A stretch of DNA of 64,000 nucleotides. Source: Datisca glomerata (taxonomy: Eukaryota > Streptophyta > Magnoliopsida > Cucurbitales > Datiscaceae). The notes beneath the pieces are model-generated. The model was not told the DNA's origin and made no database searches. It worked only from the letters and a program-made list of their open reading frames with translations. Positions 25,100-35,100 of this stretch are shown in pieces (within the stretch, counting starts at the first letter, position 1; every line of letters begins with the position of its first letter). A program made the translations under genes and the position numbers. The DNA lies in NCBI GenBank assembly GCA_003255025.1, contig QANY01013727.1, positions 1,819,849 through 1,883,848 of the forward strand, in the 5' to 3' direction.

Positions 25100-25720
25100 T
25101 ATAGGATGATCGTGTAATCATCGTGTAGTGTACACGAGAACTATATGACCATCGTGTAGTCTTCATGTAGTGTACATGATAACTACATGATCATCGTGTG
25201 AAAATCATGTAGCGTACACGAGGACTACACACCCATCGTGTAGTGTACATGATACCACAAGTTGATCGTGTAATCCTCGTGTACACTACACGATAGAACT
25301 ACACGATCATCTTGTAGTGCTCGTGTACACTACATGATGCTCTTGTAGTGAACTACATGAGGACTATACGATAATCGTGTGGTGTTATCATGTGTTGTAC
25401 ACAGTGACTACACGAACATCTTGTAGAACCATCGTGTAGTGTACACGAGGACTGCATGATCATCATGTAGTCATCCTGTACAATGCACAATGACAGTACA
25501 CGATGATCGTATAGTTCTCTTGTAGTGTACAAGATGCTATTGTAATGCATCGTGAACTGTAAGAGAAGTTCCATGTGCACTACAAGATGATCGTGTAATG
25601 TACACGAGGACCGTGTACATTACATGAAGTGTACACGATGGCTACACGAGGACAATGTAGTACAGTTGTAGTCCTCTAGTACACTACACGATCATCTTGT
25701 AGTCATCATGTACACTACAT
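25100..25720. repeat. TACACGATG repeat cluster 5, the densest
   Basis: About 600 bases consist almost entirely of alternating CATCGTGTAG, TGTACACGAGG and TACATGATG-type words in both orientations, upstream of the transposase pseudogene start. Long spurious frames arise from it on both strands. Confidence 0.85.
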
Positions 25721-26230
25721 GAACTTCAAACAACATCATGAATGTTGTTGTTTGAACAAAAATGCCAGGAAACTCATGAACAAAAAAACCCATGAAACTT
25801 CAAGTTTTCCAAAAAGAAAATAATACAACTCATACCTGCAAGCCTTCCTTGAAAATGACGTAGCTTTCCTTGAAGATGAAGAAGATAATGAAAGCAAATT
25901 GATTTTGTAGAAGGAAGAAGAAGAAAAAATGACGAAGAAGAAGGAAGAGAAATGAAAAATGAAGGAGGAGAAATGAGGGTGATGGAGGTGGGTAAAGAGG
26001 TAGTGTATTGAGTAAGAATTGACTTTGACATTCGATTGGACACTGTGTAAGAAGGGCATTGGGAAAAAAATTGGAAAAAGTGATTGGAGGTGGGCCAGGG
26101 GTTAGAGAGTGCATAAATTAGTCTTGGGATATATTTCTGTAAATTTGAAATACTAGGGGTATACTTCTGCAAAAAAAAAACCCAGGAATGAAATAGGAAA
26201 GATAGTGGGAGTGAAATTACTTCTTTCAGG
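25721..26230 (-). other. Possible leader or first-exon region of the transposase gene
   Basis: Contains a purine-rich tract (25850-25975) like those at 17.1 and 20.5 kb, which reads as Phe/Ser/Leu-rich on the minus strand. No domain is recognisable. It lies between the repeat cluster and the right terminal array. Confidence 0.3.
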
Positions 26231-26234
26231 GGTG

Positions 26235-26688
26235 AAAGTAAGTTCTATTGTTTGCCAAATACGACTGGGCATCGTGGTCCCGTCATTTTGATTTAAAGAC
26301 GCGATGAGCTATATAACCCCGTCATTTTTGTAGTGGTATTGAAAATGACGGGGCTTATAGCCCCGTCGTGTTTTTAATTCTACTTACCACAAAATGACGG
26401 GGGTCTAGACCCTGTCATTTTGTTAGTGGAATTGAACACGACGGGGCTTCAAAGCCCCGTCGTTTCATTATTTTATTTTGAATAAAACGATGGGGCTTCA
26501 AAGCCCCATCATTTTATGCACCCTACTAATACGACAGGGCTTAGACAGCCCATCATGCTGTCATTTTACCACGAGGGCTTGTCTACCCACCATCGTAAAT
26601 TGAAAAAAAGTGATTAGATAATGACGGCTAATGCTTATCCCATGGTTTCTCTTTTTCACGCACGTCATAAAAAAGTGAAATTGTAGTG
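26235..26688 (-). repeat. Right palindrome array and CACTA-like terminus
   Basis: At 26438-26463 there is a perfect inverted repeat with 12-base arms (ACGACGGGGCTT and its complement, 2-base spacer). At 26489-26510 a related one has 10-base arms with a paired change (GATGGGGCTT). Others near 26340-26375 and 26393-26421 are imperfect. The region ends GTGAAATTGTAGTG at 26688. Confidence 0.75.
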
Positions 26689-28790
26689 ATGGAAAAAGAC
26701 TTCATTTTATGTTATGTTTCATTAATAGAATAACTTGGAACAGTTAAATTTCAAATGAATGCGTTTAAATAATAAAAAAACATCGAAGATATCTCTTTTT
26801 TATTTCCAATTATGAAAATGTCTTTTAATTCAAACTAGAATTCACCAACCGGAATCAACCTTAGTCAATTTATGTTGCGGGTTAGAAATATAGTATAATT
26901 AGATTGATTATAAGAATAATATTATATTTTTACACATAAGCTAGCATTTTATTAAAATGATTTACATATTTATCAAGTTTTAAATTAGAAGAATGTCTAT
27001 GTTATTTATGGAAACGTCTGATAAAAGTTTATCTCTGTATATAAATACACTTGAATGTTTTTAAGCTTTGTTCACTTTTCAAATGACCCTACTATGCATT
27101 AATATATTAGCAATTTAATTTTTGATCCAAGTGACCAACTTTGTTTTAAAAGCTTTTGTTTAAGAGTTTATGCATTTAACACGTTATGTTACATCACTCC
27201 AATTATTGTGAGGAACTGACAATAATTAGAGTTTAATTTAAAGCTACCTATATTTTAGGAACCAACCAATTCAATGAATCTGATAGTGGAAATGCTTTTG
27301 TTCAATGAATCTAGAAAGAGTAAGTGCAAAACATAAATTCAATTGTCGAAGGTTTTGTTAATATTAAAGAATGATTCGGATCTAATTTAGTTAGATCATG
27401 ATCTCTCTTTTTTCTTAAATTAGACAAGCTTTGACGTACCCTTGTGTTGTACCATTGATCTTCATGCCTCTTGTCATTGCTTATCTAAGCATCTCTTAAA
27501 ACCCACCCAACTTATCGCTTTACTAAATATTTGAAAAACAATGTGGAAGTGTCAAATATGATTGTGCTGCAAACTGGCATCCACGTGTTGATATTCCATC
27601 TCATAACTTCCATACTGTGATTTGTTGGCATGCACCTATTGTCATGACATCATATATGACATTCTCCAATGTGACTCTCACATGATAAGACATCACATAA
27701 TAATGAATTACATGTACCAACAAACGTATTGTGTTTGTCATCCCACGACACCACTGATTAGTTAGGATTATACATATTCGACATTTATGATTAGGGGGGG
27801 GAGACATGAATTTATTTTAATTTAATTTTTTACAATATATTTTATAGCATTTTAGTCTATATAAATATGTTTTGTGTTTGTCTATATATGTGTATATATA
27901 CATATATAGGTACACACATATATAAATTAATCTATATAAATATGTTGTATGTGTCTATCGATATCTATATATATAGTATGTATTTATCTGTTATTTGAAT
28001 ACATAATACAAGATCTGAAAGTATATTTTTTAAGTTGATCACAAGTACGCAATTTCGTTTGGAACTAGATTCTAGAGGGAGTGGGGTGGAAGAATTTAGA
28101 AAAATAGAGTGAAATCAAATTAAAGATTGAAATCGGGGAAGACGAGTGATTGAGTGAGTTTGAGGATTTAAATGGACGGTTAAAACGAAAAAAGGAATAA
28201 AATTGAAATTAACTAAAGAAATACTAAAATAAACACTTTAGTAGGGTCACACAAAATTTGTAGGGTCACAAAATAAAATGGTTAAGAATAAAAAATCTTA
28301 TCTAAAATATTGAATTTTAGTTTTTTAGTGGGGTAATGTGACTCCATTATGGATCTCTCTTCAATACTGGGATTAATTCTAACCGTAGAATAAGGTCAGA
28401 TTAATCTTTGTCATTAGATGATTTTTAAATTTAATTTCCTTTGAAACCGGTAGAATAGGTTCCCACCTTTTTCACTTTTCCCTTCCCCTTCGCCTTCAAG
28501 CAAACCTAGGGCACGCGAAGATCAATCTCTCCTCCAACGCGAACGACCAATTTCTTCCTCTTCTAGGAGAAATCGGAGAAGCTTCATCGTCGGTGTTCTC
28601 TCTCTCTGAGATGGTTGTTCATCTCCTTTTCCCAACAACAATTCCTTCTTCTGTTGTGCCTTTATCGACTCTAGTAGGCCTGGGTTTCGCCGTTCATGAT
28701 GGTGGTGGTGGCTGTCCTGGTGAAGCAATTTGTGGCTTCCCCTAACGGTGATGGAGCCAGAGCCTTCAGGTACTTCTGTTGATTCTTATC
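26689..28790. other. AT-rich DNA without a recognisable gene
   Basis: 26.7-28.4 kb is plain AT-rich intergenic sequence. It has a TA/TG-rich microsatellite (about 27835-27990) and a run of seven or more G at about 27794-27801. 28.45-28.79 kb turns GC-richer (CCTTCGCCTTCAAGC, TCTCTCTCTCTGAG) like a 5'-UTR or gene fragment, but it encodes nothing I recognise. Confidence 0.45.
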
Positions 28791-28798
28791 TACGACTT

Positions 28799-29197
28799 TG
28801 AGAGGATTGATGTCTACTACAATGAAACAAGTGGTGGGAGGTTTGTACCTCGTTGTTCTCATGGATCTTGAACCTGGTTCCATGGATAGTCTTAGATCTG
28901 ATCCTTATGATAAGATCTTTAGGCCTGATAATTTCATTTTCAGCTAGTCTGGTGCCAGAAACTACTGGGCTAAAGGGCATTACACCCAAGGTGCTGAGCT
29001 TATTGATTCCATGCTTGATGTAGTTCGAAAAGAGGCAGAAAATTGTGATTGCCTACAAGGTATTTGTTAAAATTACCCTGCCGAAGTTTAGATTGCCTTA
29101 TGTGATTGTGTAATCTTTATGATGTGGTTTTGGTTTGCAGGTTTTTAGGTTTGTCATTCGCTCGAAGGAGGAATCGGATCTGGGATGGGTACACTTC
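28799..29197 (+). pseudogene. Beta-tubulin gene fragment, intron retained
   Basis: The first part (28799-29059) gives [18 protein letters not shown], then, after a 2-base deletion, [44 protein letters not shown] and [16 protein letters not shown]. An 81-base intron (29060-29140, GT-AG) follows. The next part (29141-29197) gives VCHSLEGGIGSGMGT, the tubulin GTP-binding loop (usual form GGGTGSGMGT). Two Gln codons have become TAG. The first exon start and everything after the glycine loop are missing. Because the intron is present this is a genomic-copy fragment and not a processed pseudogene. Tubulin itself is the microtubule subunit; this piece cannot make one. Confidence 0.92.
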
Positions 29198-29330
29198 TAT
29201 TTTTTTTGTCTTGTTTTCTTTGTTTTTATATGTTTGCTTTGTTTTTAGGCTCTGCTTTGTCTTTGTATGTTTTGCTTTGATTTTTGTTTATGTAAATCTC
29301 TGTAAATCTATTTTTAATTTTATATTACCA

Positions 29331-29412
29331 GGAAAAGGAGGTTGGACGAGATATGTCTCGAAAGGTTCTAGCAATACAGCCGAACCTTTATACGGTCATG
29401 GTTATTACAAGG
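29331..29412 (+). pseudogene. Exon-like fragment of unknown origin
   Basis: Bounded by an acceptor-like ATTACCAG and a donor-like AAG|GTAACA, the stretch reads GKGGWTRYVSKGSSNTAEPL and then YGHGYYK. I do not recognise the protein. It lies between the tubulin and S4-domain fragments and may be a third captured exon. Confidence 0.3.
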
Positions 29413-29538
29413 TAACATGTATAGAACTATAGATGAATGAGTATTTGTGCACATCCGGTCCAATGAGCTAAATGATAATTTGTGAATTATTTTACATTAA
29501 AGTCTTATTTATAATGCATTGGTCATCTGTTGGTGCAG

Positions 29539-29664
29539 GCAAAGTATTCGTAGATGGGAAGGTGGTGAATAAATCTGGAACACTTGTTTCTAATGCAACC
29601 ATTGTAGAGATAAAGGTAGAAATTGTGTCTCAAAAATTCAAAGAGGATGGACATTACTCATATG
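29539..29664 (+). pseudogene. S4-domain exon fragment like plant TlyA-type rRNA methyltransferase
   Basis: After the acceptor TTGGTGCAG the frame reads GKVFVDGKVVNKSGTLVSN and then ATIVEIK, with a possible donor (AAG|GTAGAA) at 29624. This matches the end of an S4 RNA-binding domain in the plant proteins labelled hemolysin A/TlyA-like, which are related to FtsJ-type RNA methyltransferases; the toxin name is historical. Only this exon, and perhaps a degraded continuation (about 29625-29664), is present. The methyltransferase domain is absent. It is a fragment with no likely function. Confidence 0.6.
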
Positions 29665-30599
29665 TAAGATATTTTAGAACTCGGTTTTTTAACAATATTT
29701 AGAGTGCTGAATTATGCTTGTTTGAGTTTCATAAATGGAATCGAAGTTCAAATATTATGGTTTTACATATTGTGCATCTTTCTTGATCCCTCTCCTCTTA
29801 TGTGTTCTAATTGCCCAGAACAACCAGCTTATAATATGACAGAGATGTTGCCAACGTTGCAAAACAACCGAAGCTCATGAGTGCGTCTTTGGTAAAGGCT
29901 TGTAAATCTTGCTAAGTGCCTCTTTGTTCATTGCTTTACTTGTCAAATTTGATGTACCATATGTGTGTAAGAAAATGTAAATTACTACCGAATAAACTTA
30001 CTTGTTTTGAAATACTGTAAATGTTTTTACCACTAATGTATTAAGTAGTTTGCATATGTAAATAATAACGAATGAATTTTGTGGATTTGTGAGTATAACT
30101 TGCAGTTGGACGCAAGCCGATAATTCTTCTCACTTTTCTCCTTGTTCTTTATATATGTTTTGTTGCTCAGTATTGCATTTAACACATCTTAATTTTGTTA
30201 ATCATCTACGCCAAATCATATTTTTCGTGGCTTGTGTCTTATAATACATTGGTATGAGTATCTAGTTACCAGTTGCAATTTTAAGCTATTTTTAAGCAAT
30301 TTTCATTTACATAAAAACTCTTATTAAAATTGAGTGTTTTTGAAAGAACTAAACTATAGCTAGACTTGTAATATGGTTGCAATTGCTAATGAAATATTTA
30401 ATTCATACCTTTGTTCTCACACACAAAAGAGATTGCGACATGGTTGCAATTGCAAGATAATTGAATGTCACACTTATTGTCCCTGAAATTCTTAGCCAAT
30501 ATTAGTGGGTGACCTTTCTTCTTTGTCTCTTTGTTTTCTTATTTTTCATCTGCAGGTGATGCAGAGCCATTGAAGGCTGATTATTATGAATATGGGCCT

Positions 30600-31380
30600 G
30601 GGACTTCTAAGAGATCTAAGACATGAGACATGTCTAGAGGAGAAACTCTCACGTATGATAAGAAGAGATTATAAATGAGAAACACATCTCAACTTGATAT
30701 TAAGGGTAAAACGATGCAGCTGAAGCAATTACTAAAAACATTGTAGCAATGTTGTATCAGACCCGGTGAGATGTAAAATATTTTGAATATGCTATTTTAC
30801 TAATGAATAAGATATTTTTTTCTAAATGATCATCTTTTTATTTTGGCCAAGTGTATGAAAATGACCAATTGCATAAAAATACAAATTGTGTAAAATGGTT
30901 AAGGTGTGAAAAAAGACTAAGTGTGAAATTATTAAGTATATGAAAATGATTAAATGAGTGTAAACGACTAAGTACATAAAAATGACCAAGTAAATGAAGT
31001 GTCTAAGTGTAAGAAAATGACCGAATGCGTGAAAATGAGTAAGGGTGTGAAAATGGTTAAGTGTATAAAAATGACAAACTATATGAAATGACTAACTTGC
31101 AAAAATACCTACGTTGTGAAAATACTAAGTACATGAAAATGACCAGGTGTGTAAATATGGTTAAGGATATGAAATGGTTAAATGTGTGAAAATAACTAAG
31201 TGATTGAAAATAAATAATTGTGTGAAAATTGCTAAGTGTGTGAACATGGTTATATATATTATCGGAGGGAGTTTGAAGAAATGGAAGGGCCTTTATGAAG
31301 AGTACATCAAAGAAGAGAAATGCATTGTAACTTGATCTTGAGAGTCAAAATGATGCAGCTAAAAATAGTCATTGAGAAAT
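30600..31380 (+). repeat. Degenerate short tandem repeat flanked by a duplicated segment
   Basis: 30845-31255 consists of roughly 16-20 base, strongly diverged copies of GTGTGAAAATGACTAA. The flanks 30630-30720 and 31290-31365 are copies of one another; both contain (A/G)CTTGAT.TT followed by AA.ATGATGCAGCT or a close variant. An exon-like piece before it (about 30555-30625, EPLKADYYEYGPGTSKRSKT and stop) is unidentified. Confidence 0.5.
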
Positions 31381-31619
31381 AGCAAGAAAGTTTTACTCAT
31401 GAATGAGATTTTTTTAAAAGAGAATTGGAATTAAATTTTATATGTGTTGATGAATTTATTAAGTGTGTGAAAAAGATAAATGCAAGACATAATTTTATAA
31501 GAGGGAGAGAGAGATCTAGAATTTACAAGTACATGAAATACATAATTATGTTTAATTAATATATATGCATAAATGTAAAAATATGGCTAAGTGCACGAGA
31601 ATATATAAGTGTATCAAAA

Positions 31620-31835
31620 CAAGTAGGGTCAAACACCACAATGGGGACCTAAATGCCATCACTACATGGTGAGACGCCATTCAAGACTGGTATTTGGGCC
31701 CCAAACACCATGGTAACAGGCGGTTAGCTCGTGTACCAGTGACACGGGCCAAACGCCACCAGCAGGACCCAAACGTCGGCCATGGATGACGAATAACCTA
31801 CCATCTCTGGCGTTTGAGCCCCAAACGCCAGACAC
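31620..31835. repeat. Cluster of hairpin-forming GGCGTTTGG/CCAAACGCC words
   Basis: At 31808-31830 TGGCGTTTG and CAAACGCCA flank AGCCC (perfect 9-base arms). At 31688-31710 a similar hairpin has one mismatch and loop GGCCC. Other AAACGCCA words are scattered through the block. Confidence 0.65.
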
Positions 31836-32141
31836 ACAAGTGTTTTGTCTCAATACTCCTTATTGGATCGCGGCACGTGCAGGTCAACTTCTGGAGGGCG
31901 TAACGTTTTTCAAGTGGAACCACGTGGGCCGTATGATATCAAATCGAAGCTTATTCAGAGATCTACATGTGCTAATCCTGTTGCAGCCCAATTTCAGGTA
32001 CAAAAATCACTATATTAAGTACTTTCAGAGGCCCAGAAGCTGTTTCGGTCTTCATTTTAGGCTTTTCGTAATTGTAATTTCTTCTATTTTTAGGTGTTTT
32101 TATATGCTTATAAACTAAAACGTAAATATGTTATTTTTCAA
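31836..32141 (+). other. Unidentified repeat-like DNA before the tandem array
   Basis: It includes a more GC-rich part (CTGGAGGGCGTAACGTTT, CCACGTGGGCC) resembling the end of an LTR, but no partner is visible and no gene is supported. Confidence 0.25.
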
Positions 32142-35100
32142 ATTTTTTGGAGTTATAATTTATAAATAAAAGGTTAAAATTTCAAATTTTAATTTTTAAT
32201 TTTAAACTTTTAGTGGATATGTTCGATTTATAGATAGATAGAATTTACTTTGAGGGTTATACATGTTCGTCAAACCAATAAATAGGATTTACCGACCATC
32301 ATAACATCACGACCTATAATTATATATAGAAAAAACCCGTCTCACTCGATACTTGCCACAAAGCACAACATTATCAATGACAACTTTTAACAAGTTTATG
32401 AATAAGTGTTCAATTATATCGAGAATTCTTAATTAATCTAATCTAATTTCACATAATAAGTGAGTATCATGAATGTTTGCATTGAAATAATAAGTTTTTT
32501 CTATTTTTATCAATAATTTTTCCGACGTAAGAAAAATAATTACAAAAATATCAATTTTACAGTTGATTGTGAAGAATGGCGATTTGAGCCATATAAATGA
32601 TGATTAGACCCAAAAAACTAGCGATTGGGAGTGAAACTAGCGATCACCTCTTTAGACATGGTGTTTGGTGATGAAACAGGCGATTGAAGGCATCAAACTA
32701 GCATTTGACTTTTAAGATGCGATTAGAACCTTCAAGATGACGTTTAGGGGCTAAAAATAGGCGATTCACCTATTAGGTATGACGATTAGATTGTACGTAT
32801 TTGGTAAACCCTTCCAAGAATTATTATCTTGGAGGGGCTCACCCAAATATTTCTGGTACAAAATTAATCATTCTTGGAAGGATTCACAAAAATATTTCCC
32901 ATACAAAATCAATCATTCTTGAAGGGGTTCATCAAAATATTTCACGTACAAAATCAGTCATTTTTCGAAGAGTTCACCAAAATATTTCACGTACAAAATT
33001 AATCATTCTTGGAGGGGTTCACCAAAATATTTCACATACAAAATCAATCATTCTTGGAGAGGTCACCAAAATATGTCACGTACAAAATTAAATAGGTTAT
33101 TTTTCAAATTTTATGGGATTATAATTTATTAAATTAAAGGTTAAAATTCCAAATTTTAATATTCAATTTCAAACTTTTAGCGGACATATTTAATTTATAG
33201 ATAGAATCTGACATTGAGAGTTATACGTGTTCGTCAAACCGATAAATAAGATTCACCGACCATCATAACATCACGGCCTATAATTATATATGGTGAAAAC
33301 TCGTCTCGCTCAATACTTGTCACAAAAGCACAACAACATTATCAATGACAACTTTTAACGAGTTTATGAATAAGTATTCAATTGTTTCGAGAATCCTTAA
33401 TTAATCCAATCTAATTTCACATAATAAGTGAGTATTATGAATGTTTGCATTGAAATAACGAGTTTTTTCTATTTTTATCGATGATTTTCCTGATGTACGG
33501 TAAATAATTACAAAAATATCAATTTTACAGCTGATTCTGAAGAATGGCGATTTGAGCCATATAAATGGCAATTAGACCCAAAAACTGGCGATTGGGAGGG
33601 AGACTAGCGATCACCTATTTAGACATGGCATTTGGTGATGAAACAGGCGATTAGAGGCATAAAACTAGCGTTTGACTTTGAAGTTGTGATTAGTCTCTTC
33701 AGGATGGCGTTTAAGCACTAAAAATAGGCGATTCGCCAATTAGGTATGGCGATTAGGTTATACGTATTTGGTGAACCCATCCAAGAATTATTATCTTGGA
33801 GGTATTCACCAAAATATTTAAGGTACAAAATTAATCATTTTTTAAGGGATTCACCAAAATATTTCACGTATAAAATCAATCATTTTTTGGGGGGTTCACC
33901 AAAATATTTCACGTACAAAATCAATAATTTTTTAAGGAGTTCACCAAAATATGTCACACACAAAATCAATCATTCTTGGAGAGGTCACCAAAATATGTCG
34001 CATACAAAATTAAATAGGCTATTTTTCAAATTTTATAGGGTTATAATTTATAAACTTAAAGGATAAAATTTTAAATTTTAATATTCAATTTCAAACTTTT
34101 AGCGGACATGTTCGATTTATAGATAGAATCTGACTTTGAGGGTTATACTTGTTCGTCAAACCGATAAATAGGATTTACCGACTATCATAACATCACGACC
34201 TATGATTATATATGATAAAAACCCGTCTCGCTCGATACTTGTCACAAAAGTACAACAACATTATCAATGATAACTTTTAACGGGTTTATAAATAAGCATT
34301 CAATTGTATCGAGAATCTTTAATAAATATAAATAGTGAGTATCATGAATGTTTGCATTGAAATAACGAGTTTTTTTTTCTATTTTTATCGATGATTTTCC
34401 TGATGTACGATAAATAATTATAAAAATATCAATTTTACGGTTGATTCTGAAGAATGACGATTTGAGCCATATAAATGGCAATTAGACCCAAAAACTGGTG
34501 ATTGGGAGGGAGACTAGCGATCACCTATTTAGACATGGCGTTTGGTGATGAAACAGGCGATTAGAGGCATAAAACTAGTGTTTGACTTAGAAGTTGTGAT
34601 AAAACACTTCAGGATGACGTTTAAGCGCTAAAATTAGGCGATTCACCTATTAGGTATGATGATTAGGTTATACGTATTTGGTGAACCCATCCAAGAATTA
34701 TTATCTTGGATGGATTCACCAAAATATTTAAGGTACAAAATTAATCATTCTTGAAGGGATTCACCAAAATATTTCACGTACAAAATCAATCATTCTTTAA
34801 GGGGTTCACCAAAATATTTCACGTACAAAATCAATCATTTTTTGAGGAGTTCATCAAAATATTTCACATACAAAATCAATCATTCTTAGAGGTCACCAAA
34901 ATATGTCACGTACAAAATCAAATAGGTTTTTCAAATTTTATGGGATTATAATTTATAAAATTAAAGGTTAAAATTTCAAATTTTAATATTCAATTTCAAA
35001 CTTTTAGCGGACATATTCGATTTATAGATAGAATCTGACATTGAGAGTTATACATGTTTGTCAAACCGATAAATAAGATTCACCGACCATCATAACATCA

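Larger units (their letters stand above)
14278..26688. mobile_element. Composite DNA-transposon region with CACTA-like ends, MULE transposase and Ulp1-like remnants
   Basis: The left boundary is CACTACTATAAAAATC at 14278. The right boundary is GTGAAATTGTAGTG ending at 26688, which begins CACTACAATTTCAC on the other strand. A third end of the same style (TTTTGGTAGTG, ending at 20523) lies inside, so more than one element is nested here. The contents are subterminal repeat arrays, an Ulp1-protease-like decayed gene (+), a MULE-type transposase pseudogene (-), purine-rich acidic/basic coding tracts and six clusters of a TACACGATG repeat. CACTA-like tips would predict a 3-base target duplication, but the flanks (GAA on the left, ATG on the right) do not match. 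The two outer ends may therefore belong to different insertions. The transposase is MULE-like and not CACTA-like, so classification from ends and from coding disagree. Confidence 0.6.

Noticed and set aside
25353..25580. Minus-strand frame with HDDYR/MIMQSSC repeats
   Set aside because: It is the TACACGATG repeat cluster read as protein.
14278..26688. A single intact autonomous transposon
   Set aside because: The transposase lacks a catalytic Asp and is full of stops, the end flanks do not match, and a third terminus and a MITE lie inside.
29539..29664. Toxin (hemolysin) gene
   Set aside because: The matching family name is historical; the plant proteins are S4-domain RNA methyltransferase-like, and only one exon is present.
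32830..33090. CRISPR-like array because of regular repeats
   Set aside because: Repeats are contiguous without unique spacers, and the sequence is clearly plant nuclear DNA.
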